The notes below the pieces were generated by a model that worked only from the letters and a program-made list of their open reading frames with translations, did no database searches and was not told the origin of the DNA. Shown piece after piece: positions 28,445 to 36,235 of a stretch of 64,000 bases of DNA. The DNA is from Candidatus Zixiibacteriota bacterium (GTDB lineage Bacteria; Zixibacteria; MSB-5A5; WJJR01; JAJRUJ01): contig JAGVQM010000041.1 in assembly GCA_020051695.1 (NCBI GenBank), forward strand, positions 1 to 64,000, given 5' to 3'. Each line of letters begins with the position of its first letter. Position 1 is the first letter of the stretch. Both the position numbers and the translations under genes were made by a program.

Positions 28445-29943
28445 TGAAAACGGTCCGCACGATCTACCAATTGTTTTTCCTTGGGTTGTTTTTCTTCCTG
28501 TTATACGTGGCCACATATGACCGGTTGGCGGGATATCCGTTTCGATTGTTCCTCGATACCGATCCGCTTGTTGCTGTTTCCACGGTGTTGTCCACGGGGA
28601 CATTATACCGCGCGTTATGGTATGCCATGCCGCTGTTGGTGCTGACGATTTTTCTCGGACGGTTCTATTGCGGCTGGATCTGCCCCCTGGGCACGTTGCA
28701 GGACCTCACCGCTATGTTGCGCGGAATGAAGCTTAAAGATAAAATGCGGGTGAATACCTACCGGCCGTTTCAAAAGCTGAAATATCTGCTTTTATTGGCT
28801 TTCCTGGTTATGGCGTTGTTAGGCGTTTTGCAAATTGGTCTGCTCGACCCGATCGTCCTGTTGACCAGGGCTTTGACCACCTCGATATACCCCGCCATTG
28901 ATCGCGGCGATAGTCTGCTGTACCTGACCGGGCGGGATTTTCCTCTGGGATGGATCGCCGGACTGCTGCTCCTGGCCGTCCTTGTTGCCGCGTATCTGCA
29001 CCCGCGTTTGTGGTGCAAGATGCTGTGCCCGCTGGGCGCGCTGTTGGGATTGTTTTCGCGCTGGTCGATTTTTCATATCCGCCGCTCGGCAGACGGTTGT
29101 GATGATTGCCGGATCTGTGTCGGCCACTGCGCGGCCGGCGCCGCGCCCGATCAGCAGCTTCGCAAATCCGAATGTATGCTGTTATTGGGCTGTCTGGAAG
29201 AGTGCCCGAGCAAGGCGATCACGTACGGTCCGACAAATGTTGCGAGCATCCCACCAGTCGTCGGCCCGGACCTGACCCGCCGGCGCCTCGCGGGCGCCGT
29301 ATTGGCCGGCATCGCCGCGCCGATGATTTTTCGCGCACAACCAGCGGGCGTTGCTACCCCCCGCCCGCAGTTGATCCGGCCTCCCGGCTCGCTGCCCGAA
29401 CCGGAATTTTTGGCCCGGTGCATCAAATGCGACGAGTGTATGCATATTTGTCCGACGAACGTGTTGCAGCCGTCAATGACCGAAGCGGGTATCGAGGGTT
29501 TCTGGACCCCGGTATTGAACAACACCATTGGGTTTTGCGAGGTCAACTGCGTCTTGTGTGGTGAGGCCTGTCCCACCGGAGCGATCGGCCGGATCACCCT
29601 CGATCAAAAGCATGGCCGGGGGGAATTTGCCGGACATCCGATCGTACTGGGCACCGCGTTTTTCGATCAGGGCCGCTGCCTGCCGTGGGCGATGAACCGT
29701 CCCTGTGTGGTTTGCCAGGAAGTCTGTCCGACCTCGCCGAAAGCAATCAAGACTAATGAGGTGACGGTTGTCGAGGAGGGCCGGGAGATTCATTTGAAAC
29801 GCCCCCGCATTGACCCCGATCTATGCATCGGCTGCGGGATCTGCGAGCACGAATGTCCGGTAGTCGACCGACGCGCCGTATACGTCACCTCAGTGGGGGA
29901 AAGTCGTTCAAAAAGAAATGTTATGGTGCTGAAAAAAAACTGA
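28444..29943 (+). CDS. Membrane polyferredoxin (NapH/MauN-like) with multiple 4Fe-4S motifs
   Basis: A 499-residue protein. Four or five membrane helices fill residues about 1-210 with the NapH-type CGWICPLGTLQD and WCKMLCPLGALLG motifs on the inner face. After that come Cys-rich segments (CDDCRICVGHC, CLEECPSKAI), then a further hydrophobic segment near residue 280 and exported-style ferredoxin motifs: CIKCDECMHICPTNV, CEVNCVLCGEACPTGAI, CVVCQEVCPTSPKAI and CIGCGICEHECPV. It should pass electrons through or along the membrane, in the manner of NapH/NapG. It is joined to DUF362 upstream by a 1-bp overlap and followed by a Tat-exported oxidoreductase, the likely electron partner. Confidence 0.9.
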   Translation: MKTVRTIYQLFFLGLFFFLLYVATYDRLAGYPFRLFLDTDPLVAVSTVLSTGTLYRALWYAMPLLVLTIFLGRFYCGWICPLGTLQDLTAMLRGMKLKDKMRVNTYRPFQKLKYLLLLAFLVMALLGVLQIGLLDPIVLLTRALTTSIYPAIDRGDSLLYLTGRDFPLGWIAGLLLLAVLVAAYLHPRLWCKMLCPLGALLGLFSRWSIFHIRRSADGCDDCRICVGHCAAGAAPDQQLRKSECMLLLGCLEECPSKAITYGPTNVASIPPVVGPDLTRRRLAGAVLAGIAAPMIFRAQPAGVATPRPQLIRPPGSLPEPEFLARCIKCDECMHICPTNVLQPSMTEAGIEGFWTPVLNNTIGFCEVNCVLCGEACPTGAIGRITLDQKHGRGEFAGHPIVLGTAFFDQGRCLPWAMNRPCVVCQEVCPTSPKAIKTNEVTVVEEGREIHLKRPRIDPDLCIGCGICEHECPVVDRRAVYVTSVGESRSKRNVMVLKKN

Positions 29944-30029
29944 ACAAACCGGAACATAAGTTTCAGTCTGTGTCTTCGACCAGACCGGGCTGTGACCACC
30001 AGTCATTCGGGAAAGAGAAGGGGCATTTG

Positions 30030-31253
30030 ATGGAACGCCGCAGGTTTATCCGCAATCTGGGGATGGGCGCCGCCGCGGTCGCGGTCGCCGGTTGTGCTGG
30101 GGAAAAAGAAGAACAAAAAGCCGCGCCGGAAACCACGGCCAAACCGAAAGGTATTACTAAATATACCGCAATCGGCGGCACCGGCCTCAAGATGTCGGAT
30201 ATCTCCATGGGTTGCGGCGGCCTGGACAATCCCTATGTCGTCGAACGGGCGCTGGACCTGGGGATCAACTACTTTGATACCGCGCCGGACTATCAGAATG
30301 GCGAATCGGAAATTACGCTCGGCAAGGTTTTCAAAGACCCCGTAAAACGGGATAAGGCCATTATCTGCTCCAAATTCTGCAAACGGGGCGCTTACGGTCT
30401 GCATCTGGACCTGGGCTCACCCGAGGAGGATTTCATCGCAGCAGTCGAAGGCAGTCTCCAGCGGCTCAATACCGACCATATCGAATTCATGATGGTGCAC
30501 GCCATCGGCGAACGGCAAAACGACATGGCGCGACTGACCGACCCGCCGATGCTGGCGGCCGCGGCAAAACTGAAGGAACAGGGGAAAATCCTTCATCTGA
30601 ACGTTTCGTCCCACGGCCCGCATTGTATGGAAGACTGTCTGCTGGCGGCCATCGATTCCGGCCACTTTGCCTCATTCATGCCCGCGTTGAATTTTGCGCG
30701 GCATACACGTCTGGATGAGGTGCTGGCCCGCGCGGTGGAGAAAAACGTGGGGGTGGTGGCCATGAAGACCCTGAGCGGCGCGCGGGAAGAAGACTTGCAG
30801 GAATTTTCCGGCGAGGGTACCGACCTGGCCCAGGCGGCGTTTAAATGGGTGTTCACCAAACCCGGTGTTTCCGGCCTGGTCGTGACCATGAAGACCACGG
30901 CCGATGTCGAGAAATATGTCGCGGCTTCCGGCAAAGAATTCACCGAGCAGGACCAGCTCCTGCTGGATCGGTATGCCGCAAAAATGAACACCGGTTATTG
31001 CCGCACCGGTTGCGGCGATTGTCTGACTTCATGCCCGCATGAGGTCGCAATCGCCCACATCCTGCGGCTGGACATGTATTTTACCGCCTATCGCGACCAG
31101 CTAAAGGCCCTGCAGGAGTATCATCGCCTGCCGCAACGAATGAAGCCGTCGTTGTGCGCCACGTGCAGCGGTCCGTGCACGCAAAGTTGCAGTTATGGGC
31201 TGCCGGTCAAGGAACGGCTGCTTGATGCTTCAAGGCGGCTGCAACTGGCTTAG
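30030..31253 (+). CDS. Exported (Tat and lipobox) aldo/keto reductase with Cys-rich C terminus
   Basis: A 407-residue protein. The leader MERRRFIRNLGMGAAAVAVAGC combines a twin-arginine motif with a lipobox (VAGC), so it should be folded, exported and lipid-anchored. The body is an AKR barrel: SDISMGCGGL, GINYFDTAPDYQNGESEITLGK (catalytic Asp and Tyr), ICSKFCKRG with the Lys region, and MVHAIGE. The C-terminal 100 residues carry CRTGCGDCLTSCPHEV plus CATCSGPCTQSCSYGL, a ferredoxin-like ending known from some AKR families. Start at ATG 30030 behind GAGAAGGGG. An AKR outside the cytosol has no NADPH supply, so electrons probably come from the polyferredoxin. Confidence 0.88.
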   Translation: MERRRFIRNLGMGAAAVAVAGCAGEKEEQKAAPETTAKPKGITKYTAIGGTGLKMSDISMGCGGLDNPYVVERALDLGINYFDTAPDYQNGESEITLGKVFKDPVKRDKAIICSKFCKRGAYGLHLDLGSPEEDFIAAVEGSLQRLNTDHIEFMMVHAIGERQNDMARLTDPPMLAAAAKLKEQGKILHLNVSSHGPHCMEDCLLAAIDSGHFASFMPALNFARHTRLDEVLARAVEKNVGVVAMKTLSGAREEDLQEFSGEGTDLAQAAFKWVFTKPGVSGLVVTMKTTADVEKYVAASGKEFTEQDQLLLDRYAAKMNTGYCRTGCGDCLTSCPHEVAIAHILRLDMYFTAYRDQLKALQEYHRLPQRMKPSLCATCSGPCTQSCSYGLPVKERLLDASRRLQLA

Positions 31254-31268
31254 GCCACGCGCCGAGCG

Positions 31269-34181
31269 TCATTGTGCACACGGGTTGCAGGGTCCGACAC
31301 CGGAACTCCGGTACACGTATTGCACGCAGAACGCCACATCGATCGGCGTGATCCCGCCGCCGCAGGTCCAATCGCCGTTTTCCAGCGGACAAATCGGCAA
31401 TGGATGCCGTGAATCGAGACTCCGGAAAACATAATTGACCAAGACCGTAACATCCAATGGATTGATCGATCCATCGAACGCGACATCGCAGAAACCGGTG
31501 CAATCACAAAGATCGCAGACATCACCAATACTGTCGCCATCGGCGTCGGCCTGGTTGGGGTTGGTGGTGGTCGGGCAATTGTCGCAAACATCTCCATGTC
31601 CATCACCGTCGGCATCCTGTTGATTGGGATTGTATTTTGTGGGGCAATTGTCGTCAGGGCAGACATTGGCCGTCACCTCCGGGTCGCCGTACCCGTCGCT
31701 GTCGGTATCGAAACACTCATCGCATACATCACCGATGCCGTCGAGATCGCCGTCCTCCTGCCCGGTGTTGGCCGCCAGCGGGCAATTGTCTTCGGTATCG
31801 GGCACCATGTCGCCGTCATCATCGTCGTCACAGACATCCCCATACGCGTCGCCGTCAAAGTTGTCCTGTCCCGGGTTGGCCATCGTCGGGCAGTTATCGC
31901 TCAGGTCCGGCACGCCGTCGCCGTCATAGTCGTCATCGCACGCATCGCCAATGCCGTCGCCGTCAAAGTCTTCCTGCAGCGGGTTGTCCACCAACGGGCA
32001 GTTGTCGCAGGCGTTACCCCATAAGTCGCTGTCGTCGTTCTCCTGGCCCGGATTGGCGGTCAACTGACAATTGTCGAATTCGTCATAGATGCCGTCGTCA
32101 TCGTCGTCCCCGTCACAGGCGTCACCCAGGCCGTCGCCGTCGGTGTCCGTCTGGTCGGAATTGAACACGCCCGGGCAATTGTCGTCGGGACATTCGTTTT
32201 CGGGGTGTCCCGGATCACCATACCCGTCCCCGTCCGTATCGATACACAAACCCTTGAGCCAGCTGAAAACGCGCTTGAATACCTCGGCTCGCTTGGTATA
32301 ACCGGGTAATCCGTCGGCAATGGCTTCCGCGCCGAAACCGAAAAACGCCACGCGATAGCCGTTCGTGGCAATATGGACGCCCGCGACGTCCAAGGAGTTG
32401 TAATAGGTATAACAGGGGACCGCCACATCGTCCAGCGGCTCAAGCTTGTCCGGCGAATTCTGGTTGGCTGCCCCGCCCGGCCCGCCGAGGGGCAATGTAT
32501 GCCCGTCACTGATTGAATCGCCCGGGACCCCATTGGCCAGGATCATCGGCATCCCGGAGATAAAACGCAGATGCAAATAGTCCCGGAGAAAAGTCGAGTC
32601 GTCGTCATTAGCGAGGTCTTCGGCAATATCCTGTCCGGTCATAAACAATTTGCCGCCGCCGTCCAGGAAATCCCGGAGGTTGCCCACATCCTCCGCCGAA
32701 AGGATTTCACTGCGGGCATCACCGGTCACCCAGATGGCCAGCGGACACTGGGCCATTGTGTCTCCGGGCGGGGAAAACAGGGTAGTTTTGTCCCAGGTAA
32801 TGTAGGGGACGCGGGCGGTATCGAAATAATCGGCAAAATAGTGCTGAATTTCCTTGGAAGACGCTTCATCATCATCGACAATAAAACACTGCGGCTGCCC
32901 GATATTCATGGTGATCGTATCGTAGCGATTGAAAGCGCCGCCGTTGGCCGAGTAGGCCAATTCAAAATCCACAATGGTGGGCGGGAATGTTTCCTCTACC
33001 GCAAAGGTGATCGGGTCGGCGGCATTATCGGCCTGCGCCCAGCGGGCGAGGTCGCCGAAATCGGCAACCGGGTCGGTAAAGACGATTTCCGGGTGAACAG
33101 TCGATGCCATGACCGTCAACCCCCCCGCTTCCGCCCCGATATTGGAAACAGCAAATACCAATTCGAGACCCTGCTCGCCGGGGTCAGGACGTTTATTGTC
33201 ATTGCCCAGATTGTCGCTGATTGAAAAGCCCTCACGCGTCAGATAGGGGAAGTGGGGTCGCTGGTAATCGCAGTATGCGGCGCCCTCTTCGACGTGGTTA
33301 CAGCCGAAGGCGATGCGCATGTAGCCGTCTTCGCCCCAACCCGGTCCCCACGAATTGCGAAGAAACCACACCCCGTTCTCGCCCTGGTTGTCGTCCCAGC
33401 CGACCAGCACCACGACATGGTTGGTCCATTCTTCATTCTCGCAGGCATTGAAAATGCCCTCGGTATATGACTGGAAATATCCGCCGGCGTAGACAAAAAC
33501 AGTGATCGGCCCGTAATCGAGAATGGCCTGTTTCATCGCCTCAATATCCGGGTTGCTCCAGGGATCGATGCCGATCCAGTCCCAGCTCTCAATGCCGAAA
33601 ACATGGGGGTAGGGGCAGCCGCAGGGGAGGTCGCTTGCCGCGTACGGAAAATCCGCCTCAAAAACCGCCCCGTAGTCACCGCAAGGATCAGCATATTCCG
33701 GATATACGGGCACCTGGAAATATTCAAAACAGAGTCCGCCCCCGTCACATCCCATCTCCCACTGGTTGCAGCTGACCAGCCACTGTTCGGAAAGGTCGAC
33801 TTCGATGTGGTCGACGATCTTAATGGCGCATTCAAGCGCACCGACCGTGGCAAAGGCCCAGCAGCTGCCGCAACTGCCCTGGTTTTTAATCGAGGTGCAG
33901 CCGTCATAATCCCGCCAATCGTAACTTGCAGGGAGGGCCATTCGCGGTTTGATCGTGCTGGTGCCCCGAATTGACTGCCAGTTGTCCGGGCGCCGGGCGC
34001 CGGTAAGCTGTTCGAGAGGGATTAGCGTGGCCGGGTTGGGCCCGACTTTGAACGTCCATCCCTCATCGGCGATTTGTTGTTGCATCCGGGCGATATCTTC
34101 ATCAGTCAGTTGACCTTGGACCGGGGCTGCGCACAGCAGGATTGCGGCCGGGATGACAAGTAGTAAGCAAGAAACCCGCAT
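31269..34181 (-). CDS. Secreted papain-family (C1A) cysteine protease with TSP3 repeats and dockerin-like end
   Basis: A 970-residue exported protein. Signal peptide to VQGQ; a short propeptide; peptidase domain with QGSCGSCWAF (nucleophile Cys107), WTNHVVVLVGW (His255) and RNSWGPGWGEDGYMRI (Asn276). A beta-rich middle is followed by a GATase/ThuA-like region (residues about 440-640: FIVDDDEAS, LAIWVTG, LRDFLDGGGKLFMTGQD). About eight thrombospondin type 3 blocks (DTDGDGLGDACD, DNCP..NP.Q) span about 645-890 and should bind many calcium ions. Two dockerin-like blocks close the protein. Likely surface-held or released protease. Its stop lies 15 bp from the convergent AKR stop. Confidence 0.93.
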   Translation of the reverse strand: MRVSCLLLVIPAAILLCAAPVQGQLTDEDIARMQQQIADEGWTFKVGPNPATLIPLEQLTGARRPDNWQSIRGTSTIKPRMALPASYDWRDYDGCTSIKNQGSCGSCWAFATVGALECAIKIVDHIEVDLSEQWLVSCNQWEMGCDGGGLCFEYFQVPVYPEYADPCGDYGAVFEADFPYAASDLPCGCPYPHVFGIESWDWIGIDPWSNPDIEAMKQAILDYGPITVFVYAGGYFQSYTEGIFNACENEEWTNHVVVLVGWDDNQGENGVWFLRNSWGPGWGEDGYMRIAFGCNHVEEGAAYCDYQRPHFPYLTREGFSISDNLGNDNKRPDPGEQGLELVFAVSNIGAEAGGLTVMASTVHPEIVFTDPVADFGDLARWAQADNAADPITFAVEETFPPTIVDFELAYSANGGAFNRYDTITMNIGQPQCFIVDDDEASSKEIQHYFADYFDTARVPYITWDKTTLFSPPGDTMAQCPLAIWVTGDARSEILSAEDVGNLRDFLDGGGKLFMTGQDIAEDLANDDDSTFLRDYLHLRFISGMPMILANGVPGDSISDGHTLPLGGPGGAANQNSPDKLEPLDDVAVPCYTYYNSLDVAGVHIATNGYRVAFFGFGAEAIADGLPGYTKRAEVFKRVFSWLKGLCIDTDGDGYGDPGHPENECPDDNCPGVFNSDQTDTDGDGLGDACDGDDDDDGIYDEFDNCQLTANPGQENDDSDLWGNACDNCPLVDNPLQEDFDGDGIGDACDDDYDGDGVPDLSDNCPTMANPGQDNFDGDAYGDVCDDDDDGDMVPDTEDNCPLAANTGQEDGDLDGIGDVCDECFDTDSDGYGDPEVTANVCPDDNCPTKYNPNQQDADGDGHGDVCDNCPTTTNPNQADADGDSIGDVCDLCDCTGFCDVAFDGSINPLDVTVLVNYVFRSLDSRHPLPICPLENGDWTCGGGITPIDVAFCVQYVYRSSGVGPCNPCAQ

Positions 34182-34223
34182 TTAGACCTCCGCGGACGGA
34201 CATGACCAAGTACACCTAATCTT

Positions 34224-34251
34224 AAGATAAGTGATTACCATAAATGGTCAA
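34224..34251 (-). promoter_or_regulatory. Sigma70-like promoter for the cysteine protease gene
   Basis: Minus strand TTGACC (34251-34246), 16-bp spacer, TATCTT (34229-34224), about 40 bp before the start at 34181. Same spacing and -10 as the promoter at 4253-4280. Confidence 0.55.
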
Positions 34252-34335
34252 TGAAAATACGGTGAAATTAGGCGGTTCCGGGCCGAGTACAGCAAATGTG
34301 CTCCGGCAGCCTCAGGACGTCCGCCACGCACAGAT

Positions 34336-34390
34336 ACCGTGGCATGGGCATCCTGCCCATGCCGCACGGGCGAGACGCCCGTGCCACGGT
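34336..34390. repeat. Three-arm palindromic (cruciform) repeat
   Basis: Outer arms ACCGTGGCA (34336-34344) and TGCCACGGT (34382-34390) enclose two perfect hairpins: CATGGGCA/TGCCCATG (34343-34361) and GCACGGGCG/CGCCCGTGC (34364-34384). Similar motifs occur as dispersed intergenic repeats in several environmental bacterial genomes. Only one copy is in this window. Confidence 0.7.
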
Positions 34391-34440
34391 TAGGATTGGT
34401 TTCCCTGCTGTGACGGGGAATGATAGGGTTGGCGAGGTCC

Positions 34441-34554
34441 TTCTTGTCAACCCGGCCCCCGAGCCGGGGTCCAGTTTTTTGGATTCCCCGCCGTCCGGGG
34501 AATGACATGATTGCATCATATTCTTGTCACCCCGGCCTCCGAGCCGGGGTCCAG
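34441..34554. repeat. Two direct copies of a 34-bp palindrome-bearing repeat, 80 bp apart
   Basis: Copy 1 (34441-34474) and copy 2 (34521-34554) both run TTCTTGTCA..CCGGCC to GAGCCGGGGTCCAG and differ at two positions. Each contains a CCCGGC/GCCGGG hairpin. A TTCCCC..GGGGAA hairpin sits between them, and a CCCACCGCAAGCGGTGGG hairpin follows. Together with the cruciform they fill the 709-bp gap 34182-34890, which has no credible gene. Confidence 0.75.
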
Positions 34555-34629
34555 GATTTTACCGACCCACCGCAAGCGGTGGGGTACCATGTCTTCCCGC
34601 GCCGCGGGAATCCTTTCCCGGCGGTTGTA

Positions 34630-34696
34630 GTGGATGGCGGAGTCTTCGACGTGCGCCGGCAAATGGAAAGCTGGTGCACCGCGAGGTACACCAGCC
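34630..34696. repeat. Left copy of repeat bracketing the SIR2-like gene
   Basis: Contains GTGGATGGCG...GACGTGCGCC (34630-34657) and then a 30-bp block beginning AAAGCTGGTGCACC (34667-34696). The 30-bp block matches the right copy at 36124-36153 in 27 of 30 positions, same orientation. In this copy the hairpin GCTGGTG/CACCAGC has a poor T-run, so it looks like a displaced or decayed version of the functional terminator on the right. Confidence 0.65.
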
Positions 34697-34761
34697 CATA
34701 GAATTACGGACAACCGGCACAACGGTCAACACACAACGCGTCCAAACTCTTATAGACTTTC

Positions 34762-34790
34762 TGGACGGTCAAACCTCAAAATAGTATACT
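34762..34790 (+). promoter_or_regulatory. Promoter candidate for the SIR2-like gene
   Basis: TGGACG (34762-34767), 17-bp spacer, TATACT (34785-34790), in a locally A+T-rich stretch inside the bracketed segment. It gives a leader of about 95 nt. Confidence 0.45.
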
Positions 34791-34890
34791 TTCCGCTGTG
34801 CTAATAATCGACCTGCTTAAATAATTGTCGATTTTGGCGGGACGCAAAGACATATTGACAAGTATATTTACTTATGAAAAGGAGTTGACA

Positions 34891-36072
34891 ATGGAGAATA
34901 TTTCATTCTTGTTGGGTTCTGGTTTTTCGAAGCCAGCAGGTTATCCGCTCCTGAGTGAAATGAATGAGCGATTAGGCAATATTAAGGCAGACCAAATCCT
35001 TGTTGACGGAGCCATGACAGCGTTCTTTCTGAAAGGGGAAAATGACCCAAACGCTAAATGGATGGGACTGGATCAACGATTATTCGCCCAAGAATTTGTA
35101 TCGTTCTACAAGAACAAGATATTGCCCGATTCAGAGTCATTTAATTATGAAATGTTCTACGATTTCCTGCGGGAATTGTCTGATAGCAAAGAGTTTTCAA
35201 CCGAATTAAAGCATTTTTTTCAGGAATTTAAGCGGAGAAGAAAAACCCGCACGAGCGAGCACGATTTGCTCCTGCATTTCGATCTAATTTTCATGCAATT
35301 GATTGAAGGCCAGCTATGGAAAGACTTTGAAGTCGCAAGCGTAAGTAAATCATGTAATCCAAAATATCGCGAATTCCTTACATTGATCGAAGAGCTTATC
35401 GAGGGCTATCGCATACATTTTCACTCCCTTAACCATGATTTGTATTTTGAGCACTTGGGCAGATCTGATCAGTTGCCCATTGTCCCTGATGACGGATTCG
35501 ATGAACTTGGATCTTCATACTACGGACAAGTGACGCATGAGTTTGAACAATACCATGTGCGGTTACCGCGCTTTACAAACAAATATGAAAGTCAAATTTG
35601 TTTATACAAGCTTCACGGGAGTATTGATAATTATTGGTTTCGATGGGGACGCTTCACGGAAACCATTAAATCGAAAAGAGGATTAGATACCCAAATCCTT
35701 AAAGAGGAGAATGTGGACGGAAAACTCGCATACATCGGAGATGGTTTATACTATCATCCCGATATTCTTGCGGGAACGACCCAAAAAATTGAACGATACA
35801 CCCACGGTAATTATTATCCAGCAGTATTCAAACATTTTGAATCAAACTTGAAATATTCAATCGCGTTAATAATCATCGGGTACGGTTTTGGCGACGAAGG
35901 TATAAACGAACTCCTTGACAAAAACATCCTCAACAGGGAATCGATTCCTGTATTTGTTGTTGATGTCAAATCTCCTCCTGAATATTTCATGAAATATGAG
36001 AATATTTGTTTTGTTGCAGGAGGAGTATCCAATTTTGATCGAAAACAGATTCTCTCGAAACTTGCAAACTGA
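34891..36072 (+). CDS. SIR2-like NAD-binding protein, probable anti-phage defence effector
   Basis: A 393-residue soluble protein. Motifs in order fit the SIR2-like (SIR2_2) family: FLLGSGFSKPAGYPLL at the N terminus (NAD-binding GAGxS region), NHDLYFEHL near residue 180 (TxNYD position), LYKLHGSID (the HG catalytic region) and IIGYGFGDEGINELL near the end (sirtuin-like GYGfgD.hIN). Such proteins in defence systems hydrolyse NAD+ on phage sensing. Start ATG 34891 behind AAAAGGAG. The gene is visibly A+T-richer than its neighbours and has different codon use, and is flanked by direct repeats, so recent acquisition is likely. No partner gene is present, so it would act as a single-gene system or be an orphan. 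Confidence 0.75.
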   Translation: MENISFLLGSGFSKPAGYPLLSEMNERLGNIKADQILVDGAMTAFFLKGENDPNAKWMGLDQRLFAQEFVSFYKNKILPDSESFNYEMFYDFLRELSDSKEFSTELKHFFQEFKRRRKTRTSEHDLLLHFDLIFMQLIEGQLWKDFEVASVSKSCNPKYREFLTLIEELIEGYRIHFHSLNHDLYFEHLGRSDQLPIVPDDGFDELGSSYYGQVTHEFEQYHVRLPRFTNKYESQICLYKLHGSIDNYWFRWGRFTETIKSKRGLDTQILKEENVDGKLAYIGDGLYYHPDILAGTTQKIERYTHGNYYPAVFKHFESNLKYSIALIIIGYGFGDEGINELLDKNILNRESIPVFVVDVKSPPEYFMKYENICFVAGGVSNFDRKQILSKLAN

Positions 36073-36118
36073 GGCCGTGACTTTTTTGCCTCCCATGGGC
36101 CAGATGCCCCTGCGACAA

Positions 36119-36151
36119 TTAAAAAGCTGGTGCACCCGGAGATACACCAGC
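36119..36151 (-). terminator. Terminator of the M3-like peptidase gene; right copy of the bracketing repeat
   Basis: Minus strand GCTGGTG (36151-36145) pairs with CACCAGC (36132-36126) and is followed by five T. It ends the peptidase transcript 85 bp past its stop. The block 36124-36153 is the right-hand direct repeat around the SIR2-like gene. Confidence 0.7.
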
Positions 36152-36167
36152 CACACATCTGAATTCT

Positions 36168-36225
36168 GTGGATGGCGTGCGTCCTTCCCCGCACGTTGTG
36201 CGGGGATCTTCTACGTGCGCCATCC
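36168..36225. repeat. REP-like two-tier palindrome
   Basis: GGATGGCG (36170-36177) pairs with CGCCATCC (36218-36225); inside, CCCCGCA (36187-36193) pairs with TGCGGGG (36199-36205). A degenerate relative (GTGGATGGCG..GACGTGCGCC) lies outside the left copy at 34630-34657, so both edges of the SIR2 segment carry the same pair of elements. Confidence 0.6.
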
Positions 36226-36235
36226 AGTTCAACAT

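Noticed and set aside
31500-32250. Regularly spaced repeats resembling a CRISPR array
   Set aside because: The periodicity comes from thrombospondin type 3 Asp-rich blocks inside the protease gene; units vary in length and are in frame.
34296-34510. Short open frames inside the palindromic repeat cluster
   Set aside because: They appear on both strands because of the repeat symmetry and encode low-complexity His/Gly/Ala strings.
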